Made by a program: the position numbers and the translations under genes. Source: Actibacterium mucosum KCTC 23349 (GTDB lineage: Bacteria; Pseudomonadota; Alphaproteobacteria; Rhodobacterales; Rhodobacteraceae). Taken from it: a DNA stretch of 64,000 nucleotides. Positions 16,339 through 27,200 of the stretch are shown in pieces. Location of the stretch: assembly GCF_000647975.1 (NCBI RefSeq), contig NZ_JFKE01000001.1:615915-679914 (forward strand), in the 5' to 3' direction. The number at the start of each line of letters is the position of its first letter. Position 1 is the stretch's first letter. The notes beneath the pieces were generated by a model, which worked only from the letters and a program-made list of their open reading frames with translations, searched no databases and was not told the DNA's origin.

Positions 16339-18167
16339 GTGCGGCCGAACAGCCTTTCGATGTCTCTCAGTTGCAGTTCCACATAGGTGGGGCGGCCGTG
16401 GTTGCATTGGCCGGAATGGGGCGTCGCCTCCATCTCGCGCAGTAGCGCGTTCATCTCGTCGGCGCGCATCCGGCGGCCCGAGCGGATTGAGCCGTGGCAG
16501 GCCACGCGGCTGAGGATCGCCTCGAGCTGCGATTGCACCGCGTCGCTGGTGCCCAGATCGGCCAGCTCGTCCAGGATGTCGCGCAACATCGCCGCGGCGT
16601 TCACCTCGCCCAGCAGGGCCGGGGTTTCGCGCACGGCCACCGCGTCGCCGCCGAACGGTTCGATGGTCAGGCCCAGCTGCGCCAGGGCATCCGCCGCGTT
16701 CAGCAACGCGGCCCGGTCATCGGGCGACAGCTGCACGATCTCGGGGATCAACAGCGCCTGCGCGGCCACGCCGTTTTCGGCCATCTGGCGTTTGAGTTTC
16801 TCGTAAACCAACCGCTCATGCGCGGCGTGCTGGTCAACGATCACCAGCCCGGTTTCGGTCTGCGCGATGATATAGTTCTCGTGGATCTGCGCCCGGGCGG
16901 CACCAAGCGGTAGGTCGGCGGGTTCTTCGGTGACCTCTTCCACACGCGCAGATGGCTGGGCCGCTTCGGCAAAGCCCGGCGCCGCTGGCGGGGCCTGCAT
17001 GGCATAAGCGGTGTTGATTGTGCGCGGGGCGGGGCGATCCATCTGATAGACACGCGGCGTGGCGGGTTCGGGCTGCATCGCGCCCAGCGTGGCCTGCGCA
17101 ACCGTGGTTGACGCGCGGTGCCCGGCCCCGGCCAGCGCATGGCGCAGGGTTGACACGATCAGCCCGCGCACGATGCCGGGTTCGCGGAACCGAACCTCGG
17201 ACTTGGCGGGGTGCACGTTGACATCAACCAGATGCGGGTCGCAGGTCAGGAACAGGGCCGCCGCCGGGTGCCGGTCGCGGCTGAGGAAATCGGCATAGGC
17301 ACCGCGCAGCGCGCCGATCAGCTGCTTGTCGCGCACCGGGCGGCCGTTGACAAAGAAGAACTGCGCCACCGCCGCGCCGCGCGAATAGGTGGGCAGGGCG
17401 GCAAAGCCGGTCAGGGTAAAGCCCTCGCGCGTGGCATCAATCGGCAGGGCGTTTTCGGTGAACTCGCGGCCCATGATCCGGGTCAGCCGGCCGCGCAGCG
17501 CGTCGAACATGTCGCCGGTTTCGGGCTCGGCGCGGAAGGTCACGCGCCCCTCACCGCCGCCCGAGGTGTCGCGCAGGGTAAAGCCGACGCCGGGTTCGGC
17601 CATCGCCAACCGCTTGACCACATCGGTGATGGCCTGCGTTTCGGCGCGGTTTGAGCGCAGGAATTTCAGCCGCGCCGGTGTGGCATAGAACAGATCGCGC
17701 AGCTCGACCACGGTGCCGGCGGACAGGGCGGCAGGTTTGACGGGGGCGATGGTGCCGCCGGAGACGGCGATTTCCGCCGCGGCGTCACCGGCCACGCGCG
17801 AGGTGATGGTCAGACGCCCTACGGCGCCAAGCGACGGCAGCGCCTCGCCGCGGAACCCGAATGAATGGATATTCAGCAGGTCGGTGCCGTCGATTTTCGA
17901 CGTGGCGTGCCGCGACAGGGCAAGGGGCAGGTCACCCGCCGCGATGCCGTGCCCGTCATCGGCGACACGGATCAGGGTCTTGCCGCCATCGGCAATGGTC
18001 ACCTCAACCCGCCGCGCGCCGGCGTCCAGCGCGTTTTCCACCAGCTCTTTCACCGCCGAGGCCGGGCGTTCAACCACCTCGCCGGCCGCAATCCGGTTGA
18101 TCGCGGCCTCGTCCAGCTGCCGAATTGCGGGCCGTTCAGCGCTTATGTTGGGGTTGGGGCGGTTCAT
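16335..18167 (-). CDS. mutL: DNA mismatch repair protein MutL
   Basis: A 610-residue MutL of normal length. The GHKL ATPase N-terminus shows [33 protein letters not shown] and the GFRGEAL loop. The C-terminal dimerisation domain includes [15 protein letters not shown] and ends near [20 protein letters not shown]. The [17 protein letters not shown] segment is present; the endonuclease-type DQHA(X)2E(X)4E motif is matched by [12 protein letters not shown]. MutL couples MutS recognition to strand removal. It is in the minus-strand run M16-M16-mutL-rmuC-DUF1643. Start ATG 18167 is chosen because family homology begins there. Confidence 0.96.
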   Translation of the reverse strand: MNRPNPNISAERPAIRQLDEAAINRIAAGEVVERPASAVKELVENALDAGARRVEVTIADGGKTLIRVADDGHGIAAGDLPLALSRHATSKIDGTDLLNIHSFGFRGEALPSLGAVGRLTITSRVAGDAAAEIAVSGGTIAPVKPAALSAGTVVELRDLFYATPARLKFLRSNRAETQAITDVVKRLAMAEPGVGFTLRDTSGGGEGRVTFRAEPETGDMFDALRGRLTRIMGREFTENALPIDATREGFTLTGFAALPTYSRGAAVAQFFFVNGRPVRDKQLIGALRGAYADFLSRDRHPAAALFLTCDPHLVDVNVHPAKSEVRFREPGIVRGLIVSTLRHALAGAGHRASTTVAQATLGAMQPEPATPRVYQMDRPAPRTINTAYAMQAPPAAPGFAEAAQPSARVEEVTEEPADLPLGAARAQIHENYIIAQTETGLVIVDQHAAHERLVYEKLKRQMAENGVAAQALLIPEIVQLSPDDRAALLNAADALAQLGLTIEPFGGDAVAVRETPALLGEVNAAAMLRDILDELADLGTSDAVQSQLEAILSRVACHGSIRSGRRMRADEMNALLREMEATPHSGQCNHGRPTYVELQLRDIERLFGRT

Positions 18168-18219
18168 CCTACTATCCGTAGCATGCCCGCCCCCGATTCG
18201 ACCACCGGGGAATGCGGTG

Positions 18220-19533
18220 TCAGTTGGTGGTGCTTTGCACCCCTTCGGGCTGTCCAACCACCACGAAATGCAGAGCGTCGGCGTCCAGAATGCGGGCAGC
18301 AACCCGGCGCACATCGTCCAGCGTAACCGCGTTCACCTTGTCATTGCGGGTGGCGATATAGTCGAGGCCCAGCCCCTCCATCTGCATTCCGACAAGGATG
18401 TTGGCGATGGTGCCGTTGCCGTCGAACCGCAAGGGGTAGGCGCCCGTCAGATAGGTTTTGACGGCCTCCAGCTCTTCCGCCGTGATCCCTTGGGTCGCCG
18501 CCTTGGTCCATTCGGCGCGGATGACATCCATCGCCTCGGCGATCCGGTCATTGGCCGAGGCAACGCGGCCCAGCACAAGCTCGGCATAGTCCAGCGGATA
18601 GAGGTAGGTGTAAACGCCATAGGTCAGCCCGCGTTTTTCACGCACTTCTTCCATCAGGCGGCTGGAAAACCCGCCTGATCCAAGAACACTGTTCAGAACA
18701 AAGGCGGGGAAAAAGTCGGGATCGTCGCGCGTGATGCCTTGGTGACCAAACAGGGCCACCGACTGTGGCGTGTCGAAAGGCACTACTGTGATGCCGCCGC
18801 TCAGCGCATAGTCGGCGCGGTTGACGAACGGTGCGCCGGTTTCGGGCAGATCAGCAAAAAGGCGGTCCAAGAGGATACCCAGCGCTGTGGGCGTGATGTC
18901 GCCAACGGCGCTGACAAACAGGCGATCACGGGCCATGACGCGGTCTTTGGCCTCCAGCAGGTCATCGCGCGTCAGGGCCGCTACGCTTTCCGGCGTGCCG
19001 TCCAGCGATGTGCCGTAGGGATGTGCGCCAAAAGCCAGCGCGTTGAACCGGTTCGAAGCGATGTCATCCGGGTCCTTGGCTTCGGCCCGGATATTTGCCA
19101 GCACCTGGTTGCGCACGCGATCCAAGGCCTCTTGGTCAAAACGCGGTTCGGTCAAAGCGAGACGCAGCAATTCCACGGCTTCGTCGCGGTTTTCCGACAG
19201 GAATTGGGCCGAGATCGTCATGGAGTCGTTGTAAACGTCAAAATTGTAGCTGGCAGCCAGCGCGTCACGTGCTTCGGCGAAGCCCCGCGAATCGAGTGTA
19301 CCGGCGCCCTCTTCCAGCGTTGCGGTCATCAGGTTGATAGCCCCGCGTTTTCCCTCAGCGTCCAGCGACGCACCGCCTTTGAACCGCACTTCAAGCGCGA
19401 CAAACGGGATATCGTGGCTTTCCACCAACCAAGCGCCGATCCCGGCAGGTGATGTTATCGTCTGGATGTCCACATCGGCGCGTGCCGGAAGCGTGAAAAG
19501 GACGACGATGGCAATCAGAGCAGCACGGATCAT
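18220..19533 (-). CDS. M16 family peptidase-like subunit lacking the zinc motif
   Basis: A 437-residue secreted protein (signal [19 protein letters not shown]). It has the M16 fold: [19 protein letters not shown] near the start and the C-terminal region with [22 protein letters not shown], a well-conserved M16 block. The zinc site HxxEH is missing: the equivalent segment reads [13 protein letters not shown]. It is therefore the non-catalytic partner of the adjacent active M16 protein, as in heterodimeric processing peptidases of alphaproteobacteria. The coding regions overlap as ATGA at 19530-19533, and GGAGGT precedes the start. Confidence 0.9.
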   Translation of the reverse strand: MIRAALIAIVVLFTLPARADVDIQTITSPAGIGAWLVESHDIPFVALEVRFKGGASLDAEGKRGAINLMTATLEEGAGTLDSRGFAEARDALAASYNFDVYNDSMTISAQFLSENRDEAVELLRLALTEPRFDQEALDRVRNQVLANIRAEAKDPDDIASNRFNALAFGAHPYGTSLDGTPESVAALTRDDLLEAKDRVMARDRLFVSAVGDITPTALGILLDRLFADLPETGAPFVNRADYALSGGITVVPFDTPQSVALFGHQGITRDDPDFFPAFVLNSVLGSGGFSSRLMEEVREKRGLTYGVYTYLYPLDYAELVLGRVASANDRIAEAMDVIRAEWTKAATQGITAEELEAVKTYLTGAYPLRFDGNGTIANILVGMQMEGLGLDYIATRNDKVNAVTLDDVRRVAARILDADALHFVVVGQPEGVQSTTN

Positions 19534-20879
19534 TGGCTTACCTCCGAGGCGTCGGCGCGCATGACCCATCCGGTCACCGCGCGTTTGCGGTCAAATAGTC
19601 GTTTAGCGGCGTTCATCACATCCGAAGGCTGCACGTCTTGCAGGATCTTGGGCCAATCCTGCACGTCCTGAACCCCCAAACCCATGGTCAATGCCTCGCC
19701 GTAGCGGCGGGCGAGGCCCTGTATATTGTCGTCGGCATAGATCCCCGAGGCGCGCAGCTGCATCTTGACGGTTTCGAACTGCCGCTGATCGATGCCGGTA
19801 TTCAGAAAGTCGGTGATCACCGTGTCCATCGCGTCTTCGATTTCCTGCAAGCTGGTGCCCTCTGCTGGCAGAACGATCAGGCCAAAGGTCGATGGATCAA
19901 CCGAAAGGCTGCTGTAGAAGGCGGTGGTATAGAGCGCGGTTTTTTGTTTGAACTCCAGTTCGTCCCCGAGAACCGAGGTTGCGCCGGCACCTCCCAGCAA
20001 TTCCGCAAGATAAACCAGCGCAGCGGCTTCTTTCTGGTCGCCGGGATTACGTTCCGGGGCCAAGTATGTTCGCACGACGTAAGGCTGGGCAATTCGCGGG
20101 TCTTCGAACAAAAGTCGACGTTCGGCCCGTTGTGGCGGCTCTTGCGGGCGTACGCGGGGTGGCAGGTCGGGATTTGCAGCGATCGGGCCAAAATAGGTCT
20201 GCGCCAACTCCAACACCTCGGCCGGGTCTACATCGCCGGCGACCACAAGGGTTGCGTTGTTTGGTGCGTAATAGGTGGCATAAAAGTCCAGCGCATCTTG
20301 GCGGGTTAAACCGAGGATCTCTTCACGCCAGCCGATAATCGGGATTCCGTAGGGATGGTTCAGGTACTGGGCGGCGGAACGTTGTTCATTAAACAGCGCT
20401 TGAGGGCTGTTTTCGGTCCGTTGGTTGCGTTCTTCGATCACCACGTCCAGTTCGGTTACGGCATCAACTTCGGTCAGGATCAGCCCGGTCATGCGGTCTG
20501 CCTCCATCTCCATCATCAATGGAAGACGGTCGGCGGCAACGCGCTGAAAATACCCGGTATAATCATAGGATGTGAACGCGTTGTCCGAGCCGCCATTGGC
20601 CTCGACAATGTCCGAGAACAGTCCGTTGGGGTACTTTTCGGTGCCCTTGAACATCAGATGCTCAAGATAGTGGGCCACACCCGATTTGCCGGGCGGCTCG
20701 TCTGCCGCACCAACACGATACCACACCATGTTCACAACGACAGGGGCGCGGTGATCTTCGATCACGACGACATCCATACCATTGTCGAGTTTGAAACTGG
20801 AAACATCGGCTGCCGAAGCAGTGCCGGCAGCAACGCCGAACAGCAAAACCAACAATAACCGATGGAATAGGCGCGGCAT
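19530..20879 (-). CDS. M16 family zinc metallopeptidase (active subunit), periplasmic
   Basis: A 449-residue protein with signal peptide MPRLFHRLLLVLLFGVAAG then TASA. The inverted zinc motif HYLEHLMFKG is at residues about 70-80, with the distal Glu in the helix VTELDVVIEERNQR. This is a pitrilysin/processing-peptidase-type enzyme acting in the periplasm, probably as a heterodimer with the inactive subunit encoded directly downstream with a 4-bp overlap. GGGAGG precedes the start codon. Confidence 0.93.
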   Translation of the reverse strand: MPRLFHRLLLVLLFGVAAGTASAADVSSFKLDNGMDVVVIEDHRAPVVVNMVWYRVGAADEPPGKSGVAHYLEHLMFKGTEKYPNGLFSDIVEANGGSDNAFTSYDYTGYFQRVAADRLPLMMEMEADRMTGLILTEVDAVTELDVVIEERNQRTENSPQALFNEQRSAAQYLNHPYGIPIIGWREEILGLTRQDALDFYATYYAPNNATLVVAGDVDPAEVLELAQTYFGPIAANPDLPPRVRPQEPPQRAERRLLFEDPRIAQPYVVRTYLAPERNPGDQKEAAALVYLAELLGGAGATSVLGDELEFKQKTALYTTAFYSSLSVDPSTFGLIVLPAEGTSLQEIEDAMDTVITDFLNTGIDQRQFETVKMQLRASGIYADDNIQGLARRYGEALTMGLGVQDVQDWPKILQDVQPSDVMNAAKRLFDRKRAVTGWVMRADASEVSQ

Positions 20880-20965
20880 TCGCGATCCTCCCTGAAACGT
20901 CCTGAGGTCTACGCTAGCCCAAAGCTTGGAGCGATCAAGCGCTCAAACGCGGATGTGATGCCGCG

Positions 20966-21502
20966 CTACTCCAACAATTCGGGTGGCGCACCAACAGTTT
21001 TCACGCCAGCGCGGCGCCAACGGTAAAGCTCGCCATACTGGTCCAGCGATTGCGGTTCGTAGGCGACGAAATACACGTTAACGTTCAACAGACGTTCCAA
21101 CAGGCGGCCATCGTTCTGACGGCGGTATTCCAGATCTTCGGCAGCCAGGGTTTCCCGGATGTTGGTGGATACGCCAAAACGCGAGGCCTGTGAAACCAAT
21201 GCGCCGTCCGTCCGCGGCACGCCTGCGGTTGTGATGCGCGAAACATTGCCACCCAATGCCAAAACGGCGTCGGCTTCCGGGGTTGGATCAACACGGTTTG
21301 CCCCACCCGGAGTGGGCTCAGGCAGCGCCGCCAAATCCTCGGGCACCTCAATCGGTTTGGTCGGAAGAACCGTGAATTCGTCCGGCGTTCCGTCGGGCGA
21401 GCGGATATTAAGCAGCGAAGGTTGCTTTTCCTTTCGCCCACAGCCGGCAACGGCCATTGCGGCAACCAGGGCAATCAGAACCGGAATTTGTGCACGCCGC
21501 AT
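20966..21502 (-). CDS. DUF3035 domain lipoprotein
   Basis: A 178-residue protein starting MRRAQIPVLIALVAAMAVAG followed by the lipobox Cys (VAGC). The mature chain matches the DUF3035 family seen in Rhodobacterales: LLNIRSPDGTPDEFTVLPTK, PIEVPEDLAALPEPTPGGAN and a C-terminal LYRWRRAGV. It is predicted to be membrane-anchored in the periplasm, of unknown role. Its position between lspA, which processes lipoproteins, and the M16 pair is a typical family neighbourhood. Confidence 0.88.
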   Translation of the reverse strand: MRRAQIPVLIALVAAMAVAGCGRKEKQPSLLNIRSPDGTPDEFTVLPTKPIEVPEDLAALPEPTPGGANRVDPTPEADAVLALGGNVSRITTAGVPRTDGALVSQASRFGVSTNIRETLAAEDLEYRRQNDGRLLERLLNVNVYFVAYEPQSLDQYGELYRWRRAGVKTVGAPPELLE

Positions 21503-21554
21503 CGGGCACTCCTTTATTCGTCTTGGGTCTGTTTACCGCAAGGTTGCGGGCGCG

Positions 21555-22025
21555 TCACGTGGTCTTGTTGTCCGAGGTGAAAAGAACCAGCCCGACAGCA
21601 CCGATGAAGATCGCGATATCCGCGATGTTGAATGAGAACGGGTTGTGTATCCCGCAGCATGACATGTTCAGGAAATCGGCTACTGCGCCATAAAGCACGC
21701 GGTCGATAACGTTGCCCAGGGCTCCGCCGATCAGAAAGCCGCCAGCGACCCAGACAATGGGCCGCTGTGTCTGGCCACGCAGCCACCACAGCACCCCGGC
21801 GGAGACCGCCAATGCCAAGGCCACCAAAACCCACCGCATAGCGCCCGAGCTATTGGCGAAGAGGCCGAAGTTAATGCCCTCGTTCCATGCCATCCGAAAG
21901 GTCAGCAACGGAGGCAAAACGTCGATGGTCAGCCGTTCGTGCAGGCGCATGTGAAAGACCACCACGTATTTCGACAACTGGTCGGCAACGAAGATGATCA
22001 GGGCGGTGAGGGCAAGCAGGCGCAT
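21555..22025 (-). CDS. lspA: Signal peptidase II (prolipoprotein signal peptidase)
   Basis: A 156-residue protein with four membrane spans. The family motifs are visible: [28 protein letters not shown] (first catalytic Asp) and [11 protein letters not shown] (second catalytic Asp). It cleaves signal peptides from lipidated prolipoproteins in the inner membrane. The start lies 1 nt after the purH stop, so the two genes are co-transcribed and probably coupled. Confidence 0.95.
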   Translation of the reverse strand: MRLLALTALIIFVADQLSKYVVVFHMRLHERLTIDVLPPLLTFRMAWNEGINFGLFANSSGAMRWVLVALALAVSAGVLWWLRGQTQRPIVWVAGGFLIGGALGNVIDRVLYGAVADFLNMSCCGIHNPFSFNIADIAIFIGAVGLVLFTSDNKTT

Positions 22026-22026
22026 G

Positions 22027-23613
22027 TCAGTGCCGGAAATGCCGCATGCCGGTCAGAACCATGGCAAGGCCGGCCTCGTTCGCGGCGTCGATGACCTCTT
22101 GGTCGCGCATCGAGCCGCCGGGTTGGATCACGCTGGTTGCGCCAGCTGCGGCGGCCTCAAGCAGGCCATCGGCAAAGGGGAAGAACGCGTCCGAGGCAAC
22201 CGACGAGCCTTTGGTCAGCGGTTCCGGCAGGCCGATGGCCTCGGCCATGCGCTCGGCCTTTTTGGCGGCGATCAGGGCGCTGTCGACGCGGCTCATCTGG
22301 CCGGCGCCCACGCCCACGGTTGCGCCGTTCTTGGCATAGACGATGGCGTTCGATTTCACGTGTTTGGCGACCTTCCAGGCGAACAGCAGGTCGGCCATCT
22401 CGGCCTCGGTCGGGGCGCGGTTGGTGACAACCTTCAGATCGTCCAGACCGACATAGCCGGTGTCTTTGTTCTGCACCAACATGCCGCCCGCGACCTGACG
22501 ATATGTGGTGATCGGCGCGTGGATGTCGGGCAGTCCGTCCGTGGTCAGCAGGCGCAGGTTCTTTTTGGCGGCGAAAACCTCGCGTGCTGCGTCGCTGGCA
22601 CCGGGGGCGATGACGACCTCGGTAAGGATCTCGGTGATGGCTTTTGCAGTGTCCACATCCAGCGGCTGGTTCAGCGCGACGATGCCGCCAAAGGCCGATG
22701 TGCGGTCGCAGTCAAAGGCCGATTTATAAGCGCTCAACAGGCTGTCGCCCTCGGCCACGCCGCAGGGGTTGGCGTGTTTGATGATGGCGCAGGCAGGCGC
22801 GTCGGTGCCGAATTCGGCGACCAGCTCAAACGCCGCGTCGGTGTCGTTGATGTTGTTGTAGGACAGTTCTTTACCCTGCCACTGCTTGGCCGTGGCCACG
22901 CCCGGGCGGTTCGAGCCATCGGTGTAGAACGACGCCACCTGATGCGGGTTTTCGCCATAGCGCAGGGTTTGCGCCAGCGTCCCGGCAAAGGCGCGGCGGC
23001 GCGGGGCGGGTTGTTCGGTGGCGCCGGCCATCCAGGTGCTGACCGCGGCGTCATAGGCGGCGGTGCGGGCATAGGCGCGCTGGGCCAGGGTTTGGCGGAA
23101 GGCAAGCGAAGTTGCGCCGTCATGGGCAGCCAGTTCGTCCAGCACCGCACCGTAATCCTCGACATCGACCACCACGTTGACAAACCCGTGGTTCTTGGCA
23201 GCCGCACGGATCATCGCCGGGCCGCCGATATCAATGTTCTCGATGCAATCGTCGTAATCAGCGCCTTTGGCGACGGTGGCCTCAAACGGGTAAAGGTTAA
23301 CAACCAGCAGGTCGATTTCCGGAATGTTGTGGGTGGCCAAGGCCGACTTGTGATCAGCATTGTCGCGCAAGGCCAACAGCCCACCATGCACTTTGGGGTG
23401 CAGTGTTTTCACGCGCCCATCCATCATCTCGGGAAACCCCGTCACCTCGGCCACGTCGCTGACAGCCAGCCCCGCTTCGCGCAGGGCCTTGGCCGTGCCA
23501 CCGGTCGACAAAAGAACAACGCCCCGTTCGGCCAGTGCAGTGGCAAACTCAACAAGACCGGTTTTGTCAGATACGGAAAGCAGCGCGCGGCGGATAGGCA
23601 CGAGGTTAGTCAT
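22027..23613 (-). CDS. purH: Bifunctional AICAR formyltransferase / IMP cyclohydrolase
   Basis: A 528-residue protein catalysing the last two steps of purine synthesis. The N-terminal cyclohydrolase (MGS-like) domain shows [27 protein letters not shown] and [14 protein letters not shown]. The C-terminal transformylase shows [28 protein letters not shown] and the terminus [19 protein letters not shown]. Start ATG 23613 begins [19 protein letters not shown]; the open frame upstream overlaps non-family sequence. Confidence 0.98.
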   Translation of the reverse strand: MTNLVPIRRALLSVSDKTGLVEFATALAERGVVLLSTGGTAKALREAGLAVSDVAEVTGFPEMMDGRVKTLHPKVHGGLLALRDNADHKSALATHNIPEIDLLVVNLYPFEATVAKGADYDDCIENIDIGGPAMIRAAAKNHGFVNVVVDVEDYGAVLDELAAHDGATSLAFRQTLAQRAYARTAAYDAAVSTWMAGATEQPAPRRRAFAGTLAQTLRYGENPHQVASFYTDGSNRPGVATAKQWQGKELSYNNINDTDAAFELVAEFGTDAPACAIIKHANPCGVAEGDSLLSAYKSAFDCDRTSAFGGIVALNQPLDVDTAKAITEILTEVVIAPGASDAAREVFAAKKNLRLLTTDGLPDIHAPITTYRQVAGGMLVQNKDTGYVGLDDLKVVTNRAPTEAEMADLLFAWKVAKHVKSNAIVYAKNGATVGVGAGQMSRVDSALIAAKKAERMAEAIGLPEPLTKGSSVASDAFFPFADGLLEAAAAGATSVIQPGGSMRDQEVIDAANEAGLAMVLTGMRHFRH

Positions 23614-23638
23614 CGGGTCGGATCGTCCTTGGGTTTGA

Positions 23639-25441
23639 TCAATCGGGCAGCGGTATGTCATCGGTGACAAGGTCACGAATGCCCTGCGGTGTATCCTGTG
23701 CCTTGGCCAAGGTCCAGTTGATCTGTCCGGCATAGTTGCCGACCCGCGACGACAGAACGATCTGCTTGCTGGCACGTGGTTTCAAGCGCCCCGATTCGAG
23801 GTAGACTGATGGCTTCAACTCCATCTGCGCGTGGCCGTCATGACGGAACACCCAAATCTCGCCGCTTTTCAAAGCCAAGGACACGGCTGCACCACCCATG
23901 TCCAATGCCGCGTCCACATCCGGGTGCAGGTGAAAATGCAGCGCAAATGCGATGCCCTGCAGTCGCGCCTGATCCATGCGCTTGTCGAATTGTTTGCGCT
24001 GGTTGGCCGAGAACGCGCCCAGCGTGTCTTCGCCCTGCAACGCCCGGCCGTCAAAGCTGAGGTCCAGCTTGCGGGCGTGGATCAACCCATGTGTGGCGTT
24101 ATAGCCATCGTGCCACGCAGTCAGGCTTTGCCCTTGGTTGTCCGCCGCTTTCTGTGCGCCAACCTCTTTGGGGGCATCCACCAGCAACTCGCGCCGACGT
24201 CCACCTACCAGGCGACCACCACCCAAGCGGGCAGAGGAATAGCCCTGAATGGCAAGGGTAGAATGCGATTGCGTGGCGCGACCGGCGCGCCGCCAATCCG
24301 CCCCGAACGTTACCCCTGAACCGCAATTCACAATCAACGGCCGCCGCCCTGACGTGAGCTCGAACGCAAGTGTCGATGCATGGCCGTTATACGAACTGTC
24401 GGCACGCGGAGGTACAGAGGCGTCGATCACCACTGTTGTGCGTCCTTCGGACAACCGTGCAAATCCCATCGCCAGGCCGGTATTGGCTGCCGCGCGCACA
24501 CCTGAACTGGCCAACGCATTGTCCAGCCGCCCCTCGGCCCCGCGCCCGCCGCCATGGTACCGTGCAAGCCCGCCATCTGCATGCCGCAGGGCGCGAAGGG
24601 TTGGGGCAATCCGCTCGATCGCGCGCAGATGCGATTTGCTTGGGGTCTTGCCCGCCTCGGAAAGAGCCGCCGAGGCCCAATTCAGCAACGTGAAGACTTC
24701 GAGCAATTCTTCGGGGTTGCGGGTGGGAATGCCGCCCATCGTGTCAATTTGCGCATCGCATTCCTCGGCCAGCGCGCGTGAGGCCGAGCCGACAAATTCA
24801 CCCATGCCTTCAAGCGCCAACCCGGCATAGATCAGCCCGGTCAGGGCTTCAAACCGCGGCAAACCGGGCGTCGCACTGCGCCAGCGGCGGTTGAGGAAAA
24901 TTGTTTGTTGCCCGAGCAGTTTGAAGAATTGTTCTGATCGTTCGGGCGTTTGGCCATTCAAAAGGAAAATCGCGTGGTTGATCCATCGGATCAATCGCCG
25001 CCCGGTCAGGTCCGGCGCCCAACCAAGGCCATGGCCTTTGCCGAAACGATCTATCCATTCCATCGTCCAGCTTTGCGCGCGTTCCCGGGCAGGGCCATCG
25101 GCAACGGCTGCCAGGTCATCCAGCCAGCCGAATCCGTGCAGCTCTTCCTCGAATCCAACCGAAGGCACGGGCAGGTCCCAGATTACGGTTTCCTTTGCCT
25201 CGACAAGAAAACCTGCAAATAGGAAATTCCCGCCGATCAATTGGCGGCCGCGTGCAAAAGACCCGATCGTGCGCGGTTCGGGCTGGGTGGTAAACCCGGT
25301 GGCAGGATTGGACCGGACCGCGCGACGCGCGTGGATTCGGTTCATCCAGCGGCTTCGCCGCATCTGCCAGCTTTCGGATCGCGATTCAGCGGCCATTTTC
25401 GGGGGTTTCTGCTCTGAGACGGTGGGTTTTCGGCGAAGCAT
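23639..25441 (-). CDS. Heparinase II/III family protein
   Basis: About 600 residues. The N-terminal part forms the helical barrel ([48 protein letters not shown] helices) and the C-terminal half the beta-sandwich heparinase II/III domain ([54 protein letters not shown]). Family members are polysaccharide lyases or related enzymes. Because the gene stands in a conserved housekeeping run (rsmB-heparinase-purH), a role in processing the cell's own polysaccharide is plausible but unproven. No clear ribosome-binding site decides between ATG 25441 and ATG 25396. Confidence 0.88.
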   Translation of the reverse strand: MLRRKPTVSEQKPPKMAAESRSESWQMRRSRWMNRIHARRAVRSNPATGFTTQPEPRTIGSFARGRQLIGGNFLFAGFLVEAKETVIWDLPVPSVGFEEELHGFGWLDDLAAVADGPARERAQSWTMEWIDRFGKGHGLGWAPDLTGRRLIRWINHAIFLLNGQTPERSEQFFKLLGQQTIFLNRRWRSATPGLPRFEALTGLIYAGLALEGMGEFVGSASRALAEECDAQIDTMGGIPTRNPEELLEVFTLLNWASAALSEAGKTPSKSHLRAIERIAPTLRALRHADGGLARYHGGGRGAEGRLDNALASSGVRAAANTGLAMGFARLSEGRTTVVIDASVPPRADSSYNGHASTLAFELTSGRRPLIVNCGSGVTFGADWRRAGRATQSHSTLAIQGYSSARLGGGRLVGGRRRELLVDAPKEVGAQKAADNQGQSLTAWHDGYNATHGLIHARKLDLSFDGRALQGEDTLGAFSANQRKQFDKRMDQARLQGIAFALHFHLHPDVDAALDMGGAAVSLALKSGEIWVFRHDGHAQMELKPSVYLESGRLKPRASKQIVLSSRVGNYAGQINWTLAKAQDTPQGIRDLVTDDIPLPD

Positions 25442-25479
25442 AGCTTGGGGCCGTGACCCTGTCACTTGCCAATCCCGGC

Positions 25480-26742
25480 TCAGGCGGATTTGTGCAGTTT
25501 CGCGATATAGAACCCGTCCATGCCACCGCGATCTGCCCAGAAATCGGGGCGCAGCCGCAACCCGCCTTCGGCACTGTGCCAATCTCCTTCGATCCAGGGC
25601 GCAGCAAGCGGGGCAAGCTGCAGATTGTCGTGACGTTCGAGGGCCGCGGTCACCTGGGCCTCGCCCTCGTCGGGCAACAATGAGCAGGTGCAATAGATCA
25701 GGGTGCCACCGGGCACCAGCATCGTCAGCGCGCGGTCTAACAACGCGCTTTGAAGCGACACCAGCGCCTTGACGTCCTTGCCGTCGCGTACATGCGGCAG
25801 GTCGGGGTGGCGACGGATTGTACCCGTGGCTGAACACGGCGCGTCCAGCAGGATGGCCTCGAACGGCGCGTCAGGTTGCCAAGTCAGTGCGTCGGCCACC
25901 ACGATTTCGGCGGTCAGGTCCGTGCGGCGCAGGTTGTCGCGCAGACGACCAAGGCGGTGTTTGGAGATATCCAGCGCCGTCACGTCCGCCCCGCTGGCAG
26001 CCAGTTGCATCGTTTTGCCGCCCGGCGCGGCGCACAGGTCCAGCACGCGTTGACCGGCCTGCGCATTCAGCAGTTTGGCCGGTAGCGCTGCGGCGGCGTC
26101 CTGCACCCACCATGTACCGTCTTCGTATCCGGGCAGGGCCGAGACCTGCACCCGCCCATCCAGCCGCACGCTGCCGGTGGGCAGCGCCGTGCCGCCGGTG
26201 GCCGCGGCCAGCTTTACGGCGTCGCCATCGGCCGGGGTCAGGTCCACCGGCGCGCCGGCGTCATGCGCGGCCTCGATGGCCAGCACGGTCTTACGACCCA
26301 ACTGCCCCTCGACCCGGCCGCGCAGCCAGCCGGCCATTTTCTGCGGCGGAAGGGTGTCCCATTCCTCTGCCTCGGCTGCTTTGCGCAGCACGGCGTTTCC
26401 CAGTCCGGCGAAACTGCCGGTGGCGGGGCGGGCGCGGAAAAGGGTGACGATATCGTTCACCACACCATGGGCGGGCGCGCCTTCGGCATGAATTTCTGCC
26501 ACGCCTTGGCGCAGCAGGTTGCGCACCTCGACCGGGGGGTGCTTGCGCAGAAGTGGTTTCAGCACGGTATCGGCCCGATCCAGATTGCGCAGCGTCGCCA
26601 AGGTCAGACGGAGTGCGCGTGCGCGGTCCTCGGGTGCTAATCCTTCATCGGCTCTGGAGTCAGACAGCTGCAATTTCTCGATCAACACGTCATGCACCAT
26701 CTGCGCAGCGGCGGCGCGGGCGGGGTCGGTGGTTAGGGCCAT
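25480..26742 (-). CDS. rsmB: RsmB-type 16S rRNA cytosine-C5 methyltransferase
   Basis: A 420-residue protein. The N-terminal NusB-like RNA-binding domain (about 1-140) is followed by the RsmB/NOL1/NOP2 methyltransferase core. SAM motif I is VLDLCAAPGGKTMQLA. The two catalytic Cys motifs are LDAPCSATGTIRRHPD and IYCTCSLLPDEGE. It methylates a cytosine in 16S rRNA (C967 in E. coli numbering, if truly RsmB). Start ATG 26742 is preceded by CAGGAG. It is divergent from the DUF1674 gene. Confidence 0.92.
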   Translation of the reverse strand: MALTTDPARAAAAQMVHDVLIEKLQLSDSRADEGLAPEDRARALRLTLATLRNLDRADTVLKPLLRKHPPVEVRNLLRQGVAEIHAEGAPAHGVVNDIVTLFRARPATGSFAGLGNAVLRKAAEAEEWDTLPPQKMAGWLRGRVEGQLGRKTVLAIEAAHDAGAPVDLTPADGDAVKLAAATGGTALPTGSVRLDGRVQVSALPGYEDGTWWVQDAAAALPAKLLNAQAGQRVLDLCAAPGGKTMQLAASGADVTALDISKHRLGRLRDNLRRTDLTAEIVVADALTWQPDAPFEAILLDAPCSATGTIRRHPDLPHVRDGKDVKALVSLQSALLDRALTMLVPGGTLIYCTCSLLPDEGEAQVTAALERHDNLQLAPLAAPWIEGDWHSAEGGLRLRPDFWADRGGMDGFYIAKLHKSA

Positions 26743-26814
26743 AGAATGCTCCTGACTTGCAGCGGGTGGGCCCTGCCGTATATCAAGCACCAAGCGCTCA
26801 CAAGGAGGGCCGTG

Positions 26815-26997
26815 ATGTCTGACCGCAAAACCGACGAGATGCCCGAGGCGGCAAAACGCGCCCTGGCCGAGGCCGAAGCACGGCGTGCCGAGGCGGCGAA
26901 GGCCAAGCCGTTGCCCAAAGAGCTGGGCGGGCGCGACGGTCCCGAACCCGTGCGCTATGGCGATTGGGAGAAGAAGGGGATTGCGGTCGATTTCTGA
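26815..26997 (+). CDS. DUF1674 / SDHAF4-family protein
   Basis: Sixty residues starting MSDRKTDEMPEAAKRALAEA. The conserved C-terminal block ELGGRDGPEPVRYGDWEKKG ends in IAVDF. This is the SDHAF4/DUF1674 signature; in eukaryotes and bacteria the family promotes succinate dehydrogenase flavoprotein assembly. AAGGAGGG lies just upstream of ATG 26815. It is divergent from rsmB. Confidence 0.9.
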   Translation: MSDRKTDEMPEAAKRALAEAEARRAEAAKAKPLPKELGGRDGPEPVRYGDWEKKGIAVDF

Positions 26998-27200
26998 CGC
27001 TGGGTCTGAGCAAACGTGACAAGTAAGGCGCGAAAGACCGCGGGGTGGCGATCTGTCATAAGCGTTGAAGCGCTTTATGCCGGCCAAACACGTCCCTCAG
27101 GAGTGTTCGCGCTGAACCGCGCAAAATCGCCAGCCCTCCGGGGCGGTCTGGCGATCAGCCGGGCGCCTACGGCGCTGTTAACCGGCTGAGGGGCAAAGCC
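26998..27200. other. Convergent intergenic region with stem-loops
   Basis: About 200 bp between convergent genes. It contains three inverted repeats: CATAAGCG/CGCTTTATG (27057-27079), ATCGCCAG/CTGGCGAT (27126-27155) and CAGCCGG/CCGGCTG (27156-27188). None is followed by a good T run, so termination is possible but not shown. Confidence 0.45.

Noticed and set aside
21994..23667. Plus-strand 557-codon frame opposite purH
   Set aside because: Antisense shadow with low-complexity Gly/His/Arg composition and no recognisable domain, while purH is certain on the other strand.
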